Of a stretch of 64,000 bases of DNA, positions 11,442 through 23,400 are shown piece by piece. Source of the stretch: Seminavis robusta (taxonomy: Eukaryota; Bacillariophyta; Bacillariophyceae; Naviculales; Naviculaceae). The notes beneath the pieces were generated by a model. The model was not told the origin of the DNA. It made no database searches and was given only the letters and a program-made list of their open reading frames with translations. Each line of letters begins with the position of its first letter. The first letter of the stretch is position 1. The DNA lies in NCBI GenBank assembly GCA_903772945.1, contig CAICTM010000017.1:1-64000 (forward strand), in the 5' to 3' direction. The position numbers were made by a program, and so were the translations under genes.

Positions 11442-14324
11442 ATGCCTCATGGCAAGAAGTCGCGCTCTGGGAACGCCAAGAAGAAGAACAAGGGTGGCAA
11501 CAACCCCAAGTCCAATCGAAACAGTAGTAACCGTGTGGAGGACGAAAACGAGTCGGTGACACGAGAAGATTTTCCCGACTGGCAAGACAATGATGAGGAA
11601 ACGTCAAAAACCACCACAGAGCTACCTCCCTTTCAGACCGTCTATGATCGTTACAAACAAGCGACGGAACGATTCAAGGATGCCTTGTTTGCCAAGGTCC
11701 CAGCCGAACTTCACCAAAAAGGCCAAGTAACGGATCTGATGGATGCCGTGGATTATTTGGCCACGACCGAGATTGTCATTGAGCGAGAGCTGATGCGAGA
11801 TTTGAAACTGGCCATTTCGGCACGACGACGGGCCACTCTGTACTACTACTCGACAGCAACACAGGATACTGGACATGAACACTTTTTGACAGTACTGGCG
11901 TACTGTTGGGGGAAACTCCGGTCCATGACCAAAAAGGCTGGCAGCAGTAAAAAGGCGACTCGCACAACCACAGCTTCTCAACCACAATCACAACCACAAT
12001 TCACACAACAGCAGCAATCCGCTCATCATGAAGGAAATCGGTTCGATGGACTGGCCTTTTTAGAAGACGACGACGATGATGATGATTTGGAAGACGAAAC
12101 GGAACTACCTCGTATTCCCACGGCCCGTCCCAAGGTCCCCGATCGACTGTCACTACAAGAATTGGTCCATGCCAACGACCGCATGGCCGCCATTTTCTTT
12201 CTCATGACACTCGATGAACTCATGGGACACAATGCCCAGCAATTTGCAAAACTCAAACAAGACTATCAATATGGTAAAACTCAGGGATATCCACCCACCA
12301 CTATTGTAGAACAACTGATGGAAGCGACCACCTCCTGCAATTATGCCATTCAACTCGTGGCGACACTGGAACAACAATTGACGGTCGATTTTCCACACAT
12401 GAACACGGTCTATCGATTCTTGGCCGTTTTGGTCCTTCCCCAATTTGCGCAATCCTTGACCGAACTTGTTGTTCAACAATCGCCCACCAAAGCGGTGGAG
12501 TTTCGAGAAACACACGCCTTTATGTTTTTGGGAGATGCTCTGGAAGCGGCATTTCGCAATCCCAGTGATCCGCGAAATCCCACCACGACATTGGCGGGCG
12601 ACTTTGCCACCGAGTGGCAATTATTGAATAGCGTTGGCGAGTTAGAGGAAATGGTCAAAATGGTCAAATACGTCGTCTTGTTGGAAGCACCGTTGAAACA
12701 AGAGGTGGCCATGAATCAGAATTTCTTTGCAATGGCACAACAACAAGGAGCATCGCGACAACAACAGCAACAGCCATACTCGTGGTTGCCTCACACGCAA
12801 TTCATTGGACAGAAGCGAGCCATTGTGCAGACGTTGCGCTTGGTACAAATGATTGGATCGGTACTGCATTCCAACAAGGGGCATTTGGTACTCAAACAGG
12901 GATATTTTGGGCGACAATGGGATGAAAAAAAGAAACGTGCCACATCTATTCAAGGGGATCTTGATGAATTCCTCATGGGAGATGTCCTGCCGCTGCTCAG
13001 TTTAATGTGTCATGAGGGGATGCTCTCAACCCATTTGCCGTTTGAACGAGAACTGCTCACGTTCTTTTCCGAATTGAAGGCGTTTGTCAAGAATCCCTTA
13101 CAGCCCGTGAGTTGGGCATTGGTATTTGCCGTGCATACACTCCAAACTTCCATTATGGAAGTACAGGGCAACGATGACGTGCATAATATTGGAAAGGAAG
13201 CCAAATCCTGCTTTGAAACCTTCATGGGACAAATTGACTGGGCCAAGACGACGTTTCAGTCCGAATCGGGACGAGCGCAGCATTGGCATGCCAACATGAA
13301 ACGCTTGTCCAGTCTGCGGTGGTTGGTGCGTCCGCTCGCGTATCCCACGCAGCTAGTGGGAGTGGAGCGAGAAATCAAAACCATGAGGGCCGTTTGGAAT
13401 CCACTCTGTGCCGGATCTTTTCTCTTGTTCGTCTCCTACTTTGTCAATTTGGAAGGTGGAACCAGCATGATTGACAATTTTGCCCAATTACGATTGGTCC
13501 TCCATCTGTACAATGCACTGCTCGTAAACGGAGCGCTGGAACCCGGTCAGTTGGAAGTTCTCGACTGGTTACACCGCCAGTTCCAAAACAGCAAGGCCGT
13601 TTGGGAGGGTGCCATTCCAGGGAGAGGACAATTTGTGTATCGATGGTGGTTGACGTTTGGGTCGACGGCAGCGCTGGCGCGACAAAAGAGTGGCGAAACC
13701 AAGGAAAGAATCATTCACTCGACACCACAACAACAAATGAATGATGCTGCAGCACAGATTGGGCGTGCCACTCGCGAACAGACACCGATTGAACCCAAAG
13801 ACCTTTCCAAGAGCTATCGGCGTATCTGCATGCATGATTTTGCAGGGTTGCAGGATCGCTATCATACACCTGAACAACGACGAAAACAGAGGCATGCGGA
13901 TATCTATCGGCATGCCGTCCGAGTCAATGACACTTTGGATGCCATGGAAGCGGATCAACGGCTCTTGGCATCCAATCTTATCAATCTTGGGGAACTACTC
14001 AATGAGTTCATTACCAGTCTCTTTCGCATCCTGGAAATCGAATCAGAGATAAAGAAAGGAGTTGCTCAAATTCCAGATTCAATGAAACACACCAGACGTA
14101 TCAGCGGAAAGCGGGCCAATCGATGGGAATCAGGAGATGCCAACGTGGAACGGCAGATTCTAGTGGAACTGTATTCGGAGGTGATACTTGGGCCATTGGA
14201 CTTTGATCCTGCTCCGCAAAACAACAACATGGTGGTGCGGACTGCAGCCTTCATGAAACTTTTTTTCGGCAGGATGGATCCTAGCAAAGTTATGTGGTTC
14301 ATTCCTACAGAAGAGGAGGGTTAA
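11442..14324 (+). CDS. DUF6604-domain protein
   Basis: A single-exon gene of 960 residues. The first 50 residues are Lys/Asn/Ser-rich and hydrophilic. From about residue 63 a YDRYKQATERFKDAL block and the following alpha-helical region (to about 170) resemble DUF6604, a domain of unknown function known from fungal and protist proteins. An acidic run of Asp (about 208-215) and a second helical region beginning LSLQELVHANDRMAAIF follow, then a long helical body rich in Leu and Phe without membrane segments. No catalytic motif is recognisable. The sequence lacks the N-terminal signature of the NatC subunit Mak10/NAA35, which it superficially resembles in length. Molecular role is unknown. Confidence 0.7.
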   Translation: MPHGKKSRSGNAKKKNKGGNNPKSNRNSSNRVEDENESVTREDFPDWQDNDEETSKTTTELPPFQTVYDRYKQATERFKDALFAKVPAELHQKGQVTDLMDAVDYLATTEIVIERELMRDLKLAISARRRATLYYYSTATQDTGHEHFLTVLAYCWGKLRSMTKKAGSSKKATRTTTASQPQSQPQFTQQQQSAHHEGNRFDGLAFLEDDDDDDDLEDETELPRIPTARPKVPDRLSLQELVHANDRMAAIFFLMTLDELMGHNAQQFAKLKQDYQYGKTQGYPPTTIVEQLMEATTSCNYAIQLVATLEQQLTVDFPHMNTVYRFLAVLVLPQFAQSLTELVVQQSPTKAVEFRETHAFMFLGDALEAAFRNPSDPRNPTTTLAGDFATEWQLLNSVGELEEMVKMVKYVVLLEAPLKQEVAMNQNFFAMAQQQGASRQQQQQPYSWLPHTQFIGQKRAIVQTLRLVQMIGSVLHSNKGHLVLKQGYFGRQWDEKKKRATSIQGDLDEFLMGDVLPLLSLMCHEGMLSTHLPFERELLTFFSELKAFVKNPLQPVSWALVFAVHTLQTSIMEVQGNDDVHNIGKEAKSCFETFMGQIDWAKTTFQSESGRAQHWHANMKRLSSLRWLVRPLAYPTQLVGVEREIKTMRAVWNPLCAGSFLLFVSYFVNLEGGTSMIDNFAQLRLVLHLYNALLVNGALEPGQLEVLDWLHRQFQNSKAVWEGAIPGRGQFVYRWWLTFGSTAALARQKSGETKERIIHSTPQQQMNDAAAQIGRATREQTPIEPKDLSKSYRRICMHDFAGLQDRYHTPEQRRKQRHADIYRHAVRVNDTLDAMEADQRLLASNLINLGELLNEFITSLFRILEIESEIKKGVAQIPDSMKHTRRISGKRANRWESGDANVERQILVELYSEVILGPLDFDPAPQNNNMVVRTAAFMKLFFGRMDPSKVMWFIPTEEEG

Positions 14325-14752
14325 TCAGGAATCGGGAACAAGTGGCTACTGCATCTCACAAACTAACTATTTTCTATGACTAAACTGCAGTATGAAACCG
14401 TTGAAGGGCACCGATTTTGTTCCTTTGTAACCTTTAGAAGGCTCGCCACTTCTTGATGCTGGTCAACCCAGGGAACACCATACAATCTCCTTCAGCATCA
14501 AAGCATGCTGTTGCCTACGTTTTCCTGCCCTGCCAGGTTGATTCTCCCTTGGCAGCTCTGTGCAGTTCAATGAAACCGCGACTCCCTGGAGCGACGGAGA
14601 AGTTGCAGTCTCTGGATTTGTTGTAGATCAGGAGAGGATTTTGTCTTGTCATCTCATCTATCTAGTTTTACAAACGCTTCTTTGCTACACTGCCATTACG
14701 ATTGATTCGGTTCGGTTCCAATACCGGTAGAGGAAACGAACCTCTATGCATG
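14325..14752. other. Intergenic between convergent genes, nothing seen
   Basis: This stretch holds the 3' ends of two convergent genes. No ORF or RNA gene was recognised; an ATTGATTCGGTTCGGTTCC stretch and an ATACCGGTAG palindrome occur near 14700-14730. Confidence 0.5.
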
Positions 14753-15745
14753 CTAACGAAACCCTAGCAGCTGCTGAAGCAACGCTCGGATGCGTGTCAA
14801 GTAGACAACTGGCTCCAAGCGTAGTGAGAGAATGTCGGTAAGGCGACTTGGCAAGGCATTGAAAACTCTGCCAGCAATCCATGATGGGATGGCTCCAAGT
14901 CTTGATGTCATATAACGAGTTTTTGGATATCTGGAGAAAATGGCGTCATCAATGCTGAGACACGTTTCTTCCATGCTTCCAGTAGCACTTGCAAGTTCAT
15001 CTACCATGCTCCTGTACGATTCACTCGTAACATGAGAATAGATCTTCACTACTTCTTGGTGATTGTCATCATGTGTATTGTCTGTGGTGTCCTTCCTGGA
15101 TGTAACAATACTGCTCTCCAAAAACCCAGGATTAATCAAACTCACAGAAACATCCAATGGTGTCAGTTCTGCCCGCAAAGAATCAAACATGGCCTCCAGG
15201 CAATGTTTGGAGCCTTGGTAGGCTGAAATCAGGGGCGCGCCTGGAAACAAACCTGAGACGGAGCTGACTGTGACAACTCGTCCCTTGGTTTCCCTAATTA
15301 ATGGCAATGATGCCTGTGTAAGTTGATAAGTTCCGATAACATTCACTTCCAGGACTGTCCGTAGCCTCTCCACACCCAGCAATTCAAATGTTTCCATGTC
15401 ATTAATGCCTGCATTGTTGACAACAGCAATCAGAGGTTTTTTGGCTTGAGCAATTTCTTGGAAAACACCATAGTGCTCTTTGTTGGTAATATCCAAAATG
15501 ATTTGTTTCACGTTTGGCAGGTCAAAGGGAGATCCCTCTACCTCTCTTCGCACACCACAGTACAGTGTCATTCGGGGGTGCCTCTCGGCCAACCAACCAC
15601 AGGCAGCGCGCCCAATCCCCGAGGAAGTCCCACTGATTAGGATGATCCCCTCACCATCGGCATCATGCACAGGAAACTCCTTGCGAAGAACCAAAAAGTG
15701 GACCAGCACACTGATCACTCCAACTGCAACTGCTATCCACTTCAT
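14753..15745 (-). CDS. Membrane-anchored short-chain dehydrogenase/reductase
   Basis: A 330-residue intronless gene for a classical SDR oxidoreductase. Residues 3-20 are a single hydrophobic anchor, as in retinol or 11-beta-hydroxysteroid dehydrogenase-like enzymes of the ER. The cofactor motif GTSSGIG is at 39-45, NNAG at 110-113, the catalytic Ser lies in the VSSVSG segment near 161, and YQGSK gives Tyr176 and Lys180. Gly-X3-Gly-X-Gly and downstream acidic or basic residues cannot settle NAD versus NADP. The substrate is probably a lipid or steroid-like alcohol/ketone, but this is only inferred from the family. A TTGATTCGATAGG pentamer remnant lies about 150 bp upstream of the start. Confidence 0.88.
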   Translation of the reverse strand: MKWIAVAVGVISVLVHFLVLRKEFPVHDADGEGIILISGTSSGIGRAACGWLAERHPRMTLYCGVRREVEGSPFDLPNVKQIILDITNKEHYGVFQEIAQAKKPLIAVVNNAGINDMETFELLGVERLRTVLEVNVIGTYQLTQASLPLIRETKGRVVTVSSVSGLFPGAPLISAYQGSKHCLEAMFDSLRAELTPLDVSVSLINPGFLESSIVTSRKDTTDNTHDDNHQEVVKIYSHVTSESYRSMVDELASATGSMEETCLSIDDAIFSRYPKTRYMTSRLGAIPSWIAGRVFNALPSRLTDILSLRLEPVVYLTRIRALLQQLLGFR

Positions 15746-15977
15746 GATGAACAGACTATCTACAAACCACAGACTGATGGATTAATCATTCAGGCAAAGT
15801 ACGTTGGAAGGAGCAGGATAAACCAGTACGGCAGCAAGAAGTTGCCGCTGCGTTCTGCGTTCTGTCCATCAGGACACAGGATGCATGGAAGGGATTGATT
15901 CGATAGGTTGAAGCAACGTGTGGGAAGTAGGAAGAAGAAATCACCGTTGTGTTCCGTCCCCTGCCTTCCTACTGTAC

Positions 15978-16166
15978 AGTACGTATCGTACCGGTACCAG
16001 TCACGGTACTAGTACCTGGTACCTGGTACCGGTATCAGTCACGGTATCATTATTTTGGCATGACACCATTGGTCATTCGCGAGACCAAAGAGCACTAACC
16101 CTCTGCCATTTTGCAAGAGGACGTTTGACTGTCGGTAGTCTGCTCTAGTACCGGTACCAGTACCGG
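15978..16166. repeat. GGTACCGGTACC palindrome cluster
   Basis: Dense copies of GTACCGGTAC, GTACCAGTAC and GGTACCTGGTACC occur at 15978-16050 and 16145-16166 within the 790-bp gap 15746-16535. Nothing coding was recognised in the gap. Confidence 0.75.
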
Positions 16167-16535
16167 CCCAGCTACCGGCCCTTGGAAGAAAAAGTTTGTT
16201 GGCTTCCGGTAGCTAGGTGGGGAAAACGTATACAGCACTGTATTGAGGACCTCCTCACCCAGGCAACCTCGAGTCGGCACAAGAAGGAACGTATTGAGAT
16301 AATGCCACAAACGGAGAGTGTCTACACGTGTACGGAGTAGAAATCCTCCAGAGTACGGTCTCAACTCAAGTGTGATGCACCTGGGTACCGGTATGTCACA
16401 ACAGGAACTTTGCAGAACTGAAAGTCAACTTGGTAGGATTGCTATTGGCCCCGGTTGACTTACTTAACCTTTGTCCTTCCTTGACAGGTTAGCTACCAGT
16501 AGCTAGTCTATTTAGATGTTGCTCATTGATTAATT

Positions 16536-17698
16536 TTATTTGCTCTTGACTGCTTCGACGATAAACATTGGATCGTTGTAGGTTGTGGTCGGATCATTGG
16601 CCGTAATGTCAAATGCTTTGCGTGGTTCAAAACCTCCAGCATATTGAAAGTATGCATTGATAAGTTCGAGATGTTGTCGGTCATTCATTTTCAACCACAT
16701 TGCAATTGCCTTGGAAGGGAAACAACGGTTGGATTGGGACACAATCACCTTTCCACCGGGTCGTAGTACCCGATGAATCTCCTTGACTACTTGAATGGGA
16801 TAAATCAAATAGTCAATCGATACAACACAGGTAACCACATCGAACGAATTGTCGTCATAGGGTAGTGTGGCGTCCACGTTGAGATCCTTGACTTTGAAAC
16901 CGCCAGTGAGCTGATCATTGAATCCAAGTTCAAGTCCATTCATCCCCGTGGCACAAATCTTGTTCATGGTTTTTGGAAACTCGAGTGGATAGTGGCTGAC
17001 CCAAGAAGAACAGATATCCAAAAGGTCACTTTTCTTTGGAATATTGTTGCGGTAATATTGTGTCAAGGATGCCACGGCGGGTTCATCAATATGATAGTTG
17101 AGCCTCGGCACGGTGTAAAAGGACGAATCATCAATCTGATCGGCCCGAAAGAAATCTTCTGGTTTAAAGGGTGGCTCGGAAGGCCATTCCTTTACCAAGC
17201 GAACTGGATTGACTGGGAAATCATAGGGTGTCGAGTCACCTGTTAATCGTCGCACAAGCATTCCTCGAGTGCGTGGATTTCCCTCTGCAAGAAGACGAGA
17301 GAAACAGGCAAAAAGAGGCAGGCATTAGCATCACACAGAGAAACACACAAAAGCTCCACCACTAAACAAACAAATGCCTTGCTACTATTAAACTCACTGG
17401 AGTCTTCTCCATACTTCATTTCCAAATCTCGCTCAATGTACCTTGGATTTTCAGTCCCCACGGATGGTTGTTTGGCATTGCAGCTTTCCGGGTCCAGCGC
17501 CAACATTCCGCCGGTAGAAACCAAAAAGGTAGCTGCCGTGGAGGAAAGAAATCGCGAGCGAGAAAGTAGAGAGCGAGATGGATTTCTGGATGGTGTCCTC
17601 ATCGACAATGATGACGACAGACAATAAATGGGATCCACAAGGAGCTGCAACAGTGACAGAACGAGGCACGTCGATAGCAAGATCTGAAAGAGTCTCAT
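16536..17698 (-). CDS. SAM-dependent methyltransferase with signal/transit presequence
   Basis: The two exons are 17698-17398 and 17284-16536, with a 113-bp intron whose GTGAGT donor and TTGCAG acceptor keep the frame, giving 349 residues. The first ATG of the hydrophobic leader (MRLFQILLSTC...) was chosen; an upstream in-frame ATG at 17746 would add 16 residues. Residues 3-27 form a signal peptide, followed by an Arg/Ser-rich stretch and a second hydrophobic segment (about 50-65). That pattern is seen in bipartite plastid or thylakoid targeting. The class I methyltransferase fold is in exon 2: LLDICSSW (motif I), a D-L-N-V-D-A acidic segment, FDVVTCVVSIDYL (motif IV), and VLRPGGKVIVSQSNR (post-motif). 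It belongs to the type-11 group; the substrate is unknown. Confidence 0.85.
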
Positions 17699-18092
17699 GC
17701 TGTAAATAAAGAAGCAGCCACCGTAGCTCGAAACGCAGGTTTCCAAGCAGGTAGATCAATAAATAAATAAAAATAGATAGATGATCCCAATGGGTGCTCT
17801 TGTGCTACTAGTAGCTTCTATGAATGGGAGCCCATTGGCAGCGACCTGTGTATGTCTATGACAGAGCAAAAGATCGTGCTGAAAGATCCAACCGTCATCG
17901 CTTCCAGGACTTGGGGTAAAAAACACCTTCTCGAAGATGATCCGCGATTCATAACTCGTGATCAGCTTCCTGGATTAGATGTTCCGCGCCAAGGACGAAT
18001 GCGCTTTCTCTTCTTCATTCTGCAACCAACACACCACTAAATTCCTGGTACCAGGTAGCTATAGCAGCTAGCTAGCAAGAGAAGCCGAGGCC
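17699..18092. other. Divergent intergenic region, nothing firm
   Basis: This region contains an AATA/ATAGATAG-rich patch near 17755-17785 and a 62-codon ORF (17852-18040) without recognisable features. A GGTACCAGGTAGCTATAGCAGCTAGCTAGC stretch in two parts precedes the next ATG. Confidence 0.4.
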
Positions 18093-19940
18093 ATGATGAT
18101 GGGCATTAAGCATGTAACTGCTGCTGTGATTGCAGTGATGTTTGCAGCCCAAGGTGCCGTGTATTTCCACCAAGAGTTCGTGTCGGCAATTTCCTATGCC
18201 AAGGACGATGGTTCTGTCAGTCGAGCAAGACAAATTGAAGTCGTCAACCGTACCATTGGAAACAAAACCGTGCTAATGGCCACCATGCATTCCGTGGCAT
18301 TCAACCAGACGTTGCATCAGAGAAAGATTGTTGATGAAAAAACAAGTGGTGAAGATGCCAGTGAGGAAGAAACAGATACAGAGGCCGATTTGGCAGAAGA
18401 GGAGTTACGGAAGGAAGAACAATCTGCAATTGAAACAACAGAACTGAAGGTGGAAGAAACATCACAAGAACAACCAGAAACAACAAACACGGATAAACCA
18501 CAGACTGACAATGACATAGATCAAGAGACAAAAGCAGATACAGCTGACCCTGAACCAAAGCAAGACACTCCAGAAATAGTGCAAACCACAGAAACAACAC
18601 AAGAAATAACACCCAGCAGCCCTCAGCCTGAATCATCAGAATCCACTACTCAAGTCATTAATAATAACAAGACACGGGCAGCAACAAAGAAAATTTCCAC
18701 AGATGAATCAATCAAAACAATTCAACAACGGAAACCACTGGCAGAAATGACAGAGCAAGACAAGTGGGAAGCCGAAGAAGCATTCTACAAATACCACAAT
18801 GAACAAATGAATCTTCTCGTCAATGACGATTCCATTGTCGACTGGAACCGAGAACGACGATCCAAGGGAAAATACAGTCGATGGTTCGAATTCTTTCAAT
18901 TCTATCAAATCACCAAGAACCAAAAAACATTGAACGATGATGTCGACCAGATTGACAAGGTACAATTTGTCAGATTCGATGGCAGTCTTTGTAAACCCAC
19001 AAAGTTGTTTACCAACTATCGACAAGAAAATATCAAAGCCAACAACACAAAACCACGTCTGCGTCATGTCCTACTGTCCAAACTGAATCAGGATTTTGGA
19101 GCCTTCTCCACACAAATGAATGGACTCACTGGAAGATTTGGACAACTCGTCAAGGACTGGGGCAAAGAAGGATGCACCGAACAAATGATCTTTGACTACA
19201 TCAATCATCCGGACACATTAGGAGTCTTCACCAATCAGTTCCAAATATACGATCATCCCAAGGTCCTATCCATTACCTTGGGATTGTCACCAGGAAGACA
19301 AAACACACTAATCAACTATTCCAAAGTTTACAGTCCCAATCGAACCGCGCTTCTCATGATCAACATGATGGATCGTGGAGGTCGAAGATCTGCCATGTAC
19401 CCCATCATGGCAAGATTCAAAAAGGAACGCAACATTGACATGGTCAACTCGTACAACAACTACGCTGATGATGGCAAAAATGGGACCAAACTTTGTCATG
19501 AAAAAGATGGAAAGGGCGATGTCAATATCAAGGGATGCTACTATCGAGAAATGCTCGACAGTAAATTCCTCATGTCTCCCAATGGACTCGGATTGGACTG
19601 TTACCGTCATTGGGAAAGTATGTACTTGGGTATAATTCCCGTCTTGGAACGAAACTCCAAGTACAAAAACACCGATGGATGGGCCAAGCGCACATTGGCC
19701 GATTTGCCAGTCACGTGGATTGACAACTACGATAATCTATCGCCTGAGTTTTTGGAAGCCGAGTATGATCGACTCATCTATCAAAAGGATCCTACTGAAT
19801 ACAACTTTCGAAAGTTGACACGACAGTATTGGGTGGACTTGGCCCATTCCGTGGCGAATGGAACTTTGGTGCTCTCTTCATCGTCTACAACAACCAGTCG
19901 TCGTCGTCTTAGGAGGAGGCGCCATGATGAGAAACGATGA
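18093..19940 (+). CDS. Type II membrane protein, exostosin-like glycosyltransferase
   Basis: A 615-residue intronless gene. Residues 7-25 make one hydrophobic signal anchor, so the chain is probably a Golgi-lumenal enzyme. Residues 80-230 are a long low-complexity stem rich in Glu, Thr and Gln. The C-terminal domain (about 320-600) ends with the order seen in exostosin/GT47-type proteins: a KFLMSPNGLGLDCYRHWES segment and YLGIIPVL, corresponding to the nucleotide-sugar-binding region (S-P-x-G-x-x-x-D...R..E....G.IPV). Donor and acceptor are not predictable. The last residues are strongly basic (RRRLRRRRHDEKR), which is odd for a lumenal tail. Confidence is high in the topology and moderate in the family. 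Confidence 0.7.
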   Translation: MMMGIKHVTAAVIAVMFAAQGAVYFHQEFVSAISYAKDDGSVSRARQIEVVNRTIGNKTVLMATMHSVAFNQTLHQRKIVDEKTSGEDASEEETDTEADLAEEELRKEEQSAIETTELKVEETSQEQPETTNTDKPQTDNDIDQETKADTADPEPKQDTPEIVQTTETTQEITPSSPQPESSESTTQVINNNKTRAATKKISTDESIKTIQQRKPLAEMTEQDKWEAEEAFYKYHNEQMNLLVNDDSIVDWNRERRSKGKYSRWFEFFQFYQITKNQKTLNDDVDQIDKVQFVRFDGSLCKPTKLFTNYRQENIKANNTKPRLRHVLLSKLNQDFGAFSTQMNGLTGRFGQLVKDWGKEGCTEQMIFDYINHPDTLGVFTNQFQIYDHPKVLSITLGLSPGRQNTLINYSKVYSPNRTALLMINMMDRGGRRSAMYPIMARFKKERNIDMVNSYNNYADDGKNGTKLCHEKDGKGDVNIKGCYYREMLDSKFLMSPNGLGLDCYRHWESMYLGIIPVLERNSKYKNTDGWAKRTLADLPVTWIDNYDNLSPEFLEAEYDRLIYQKDPTEYNFRKLTRQYWVDLAHSVANGTLVLSSSSTTTSRRRLRRRRHDEKR

Positions 19941-20427
19941 CGGGATCCTGCGGTTACGTTGACATGCTGGAAAACAATCGGAGAAGCTTGCTCCATTTCC
20001 TTGCCGCTACCGGTATCCGATTTGACAGCGACAAAACCAATTTTGCTGTGTCCGAGTCGGGTTGCCAATCCAGACGACACGAGCTCCTCATTCAAAGGAA
20101 ATTCCTCGACACACTCTAAACCGACCGCCGCCAACAACGCTGGCCGCAATGCGGTTCGTTAGTGTGCGGTGCCTTTTAGTCTCTGGATTAATCCAACTGT
20201 CGGTCCACATCCAATTTTAAAAGAATGTACAGTACCGAATAGTCTTTGGAATCGGAGCTACTACTAGCTACTTTTAAAACGTAGTAGTAACACAAATGAC
20301 AAGACTACCAGTCAAAAAGCCTTGAAAAGACAAATAAAAGCCCCATGATAACAAATAGTCTGAGCATAGTGTTACAGTAGATAGATCGATTCATAAGAAA
20401 GGAGGCTGGACCAGCCGATCAAGACAT
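19941..20427. other. Intergenic between convergent genes, nothing seen
   Basis: No convincing ORF or RNA gene. One TACCGGTATC palindrome occurs near 20010. Confidence 0.5.
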
Positions 20428-23400
20428 TTAGCTTCCGCCTTCTTGCAACGGCAGAGCTGCTACCATAAGACTAAGCCCAGGAGGCATTGGAGCTGGGGCA
20501 GGCGGGAGCTGAACTTCTGAAGCAACAGTTGTTTCAGCCGCCGGTGGCATTGCATAAGCTTGCTCCGCATGACAACTTCCCGAAGGGGGAACTGATTCCG
20601 CCGCGGCCTTGACAGCACCCGCCTGCAACGTCTCCGGCTCTTGCCTGAAACTGACTTCTTGCTCTTTCGTGACATTCACAGCTGAAAGTGCAGGTACAGC
20701 GGACTGAGGCTTCAATGCGCACATCTCCTGTGTTGTGATTGTTGCTGCTGTTGCCGATGCCTCCTTTGCGTCGTTCCCGTTGTGTAAGCTTTCGCTTGCC
20801 GCAGGCTTGACGTTTTGCCCGATCATAGCATTCAAACAATCAAGCCCCACAGCAGTTGAATTGCTGCTGATGGCACCTGCCTGCCCCAAAGCCATCGGCC
20901 AGGATCCAAGAGAAGCTTGCGCAGCAGCAAATGCAGCGAGATCACCGGAAGCCGCAAGCCAATTGAAGGATGGCAGTTCACACGGTTTTACCGTTGTGGC
21001 GACTGACGGTGCAGCGGTTATGGCTTCAGCGCTGTCAGACCGAGCGGGCGGCAGAGACGACGACAACGCAGGTGCTGGAGCCAAAGCTTGTTGGTTAACG
21101 GTTGTGCTTTGGTCGTTTGAAGCAAGTTGCGCCTCATTTGCCACCGCTTGCTGGACAACAGCACTCCCGACACTGGCAGCAGGCGTCGCAAGAGGCACGT
21201 TCACGGTAGGGGCCGACACAGGCACAACAGCTGCAGGTACAAGTTCCTCCGCGTCTGGAATTGCACTTATTTCTGGTCCCAGCATTTCCAAAGCTGTTGA
21301 CGACCCAAACAATCCAAAAGGTGGCCACATCTTTGCAGAGTCCGGGGCCACCGACGCAATGAGATGACAGCATGACTTCTTTCCTTTCTTGCTGGAAGCA
21401 TCAGACACTTCGTCCCAGACAATACCGCATTTCGCTATGTTGACCTGCAACGGCGATCCCGAGCAAGGAGGACACACCCAGTTCTGCATATCGTCGCTCT
21501 GTTCCTTGGTCATGTTGACACAACTACCATGAAACCAGCGCGCGCACTTGTCGCAACCAAGCATAACCCGAGCATCACTGGGTCCTCCACAAATGCAGTA
21601 TCTGGCGCCTTTGTCTTCAATAACGGCGTTCAACAAAGACACTTCTTTCAGATGACACGGAATATCCTGAGCCGCCAATTCAAGCTCCTTCAGAGTTTCC
21701 AGGTTGTACTTCTTCTTCTCCCCGGGACTCGGAGCTAAGGCCTTCATCACCTTTGCCTGCCATGCCTTGGCACGTGTGAGGATGCCTCTGAGCACACGAA
21801 TTGCTTTTTCTTCAGAGAACTTAAGCGGCTTGGCAAGAGAGACAAGGAGTTCGACGTCTCGATACATGGGTTTCCTAGCCAATGTCGTGCTGGCAAGAAT
21901 GCACCAAGACAAACAATGGAATCCATTAATCGTTGCTGCCACGTCGGTCAAATTGGCAATGGCCAGGTCTTGTGCATTTTTGATGAGACTCTGCATGATG
22001 AAAGAGGCTGAACCATCCTTCAGCGGTCGGCTTTGTTCGGCGCCCTCGTCGGAACGCGGAAAAAGGACCAAGGATCTGACGCGAAGGAACCAATTGCGTA
22101 ACAACGAGGCTTTCGCATCTTCCTGTGCCATGATCTCTTTTTTCTCTTCGGTTTGCTTACTCAACAAAGAGAGCCTGTCGTTGCATTTTCTGATCGTGTC
22201 CAGGCATTTTTGTATTTTGGCTTGCGCTGAAGTTGACAAAAAAAAAGTGAGAGAGGACGAGTTACAGCAACAAAATGGAAAGCCTTCATGAACGTACCTT
22301 CCTCTGGAGTGAGCTTGGGCTGCGGCTTTGGTTTTTCAGCTTGTTCGCTAGAGTTTTCTGGTGTTTTGTCACTCTCTGGTGGTGTGGGTTGCGGTGCTGC
22401 CGTAGCCTCGGTGGAGACGCCATTTGTCAGTACCAGTGGATTGCTCACACCGGCGCAAACGTTGTTTTCGACTTCCATGGCAATAGCCGCGGTCTGTATG
22501 CTTTCCTGTTGCTGCTGGCTTTCCTCTATGGCCTGAATTTGAGCTCTCTGCTTTTCAATCTCTTTAGTCTCCTTCCTGATCTTGCGTTGGTGCCTCTGTG
22601 ACTCTGTCTGTCTCGCCCTTTTCATGTCTTTCTGGCAGGTCCACTTTTTAACAGCAGCAACCCCTTCTTTTGCAGTGTTCTTAAAGACTTTCGAGACACA
22701 GCATCGGACGCAGACAAACTTATCGACACGGTCAGCTTTGGATTCAGTGATTCCGATACAAAGGCCGTGGTACCACTCTTCGCATTCATCACAGCCAATC
22801 ATGAAACCAGAGTAAGGTCGGCGACAGATGCAGTAGAGTTTCATCGCTTGCTGCAAAGTAGCGAGCTCTTCTGGCATTTCCAAGAGAAGCGATTCGTGCT
22901 CCTCGATAAGTGCTTGCACAGCAGTAGCATTCGTCGAGCCTTGATCCAAATCGCATCGCTTGACTTTGTTGGACCAGTTTCGGGCCAGACGCAAGGCATT
23001 TTTTATCACTTTCATTTCTTCGCAGACAAAGCCAAGCTTTTCGCCTTCATCAAGAATGCTCTTGGCCTCATTTCGACTCATTTTGGGCCCTTCTTTCAGA
23101 ATTCGCGCCGTTGATTTTTGCCATTCCATGGCCTTGTAGAAAATACCTCGAACTCTTTGCACCATGTCACAAACTGGAATGCCAAGGATAGCACTTCAAT
23201 TAGCAAAGAGGCTAGAGGAACGCAAGGTACGCTCATCGCTGGCAGCCACACTTACCTGACGGGAAGGCCCTACTCTGATCGGTGAGCTCTTTCAACTTGT
23301 CAAGAGGAGGCTTCTTTTCACCCTTCGAGCCCAGCATCGCTTCCGCGGCATTGCACCATGAGATGAACTGTTCTCGATCCGCCAGCAAAACTTCAAGGCG

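Noticed and set aside
11442-14324. Assignment as NatC subunit Mak10/NAA35
   Set aside because: Length and helical character are similar, but the diagnostic N-terminal motifs of that family are absent and the YKQATERF block fits DUF6604 better.
17852-18040. 62-codon ORF upstream of the exostosin-like gene
   Set aside because: Charged but featureless, short, and located where promoter sequence is expected.
18301-18636. Hydrophobic 111-codon minus-strand ORF
   Set aside because: It is the shadow of the Glu/Thr-rich stem of the plus-strand gene.
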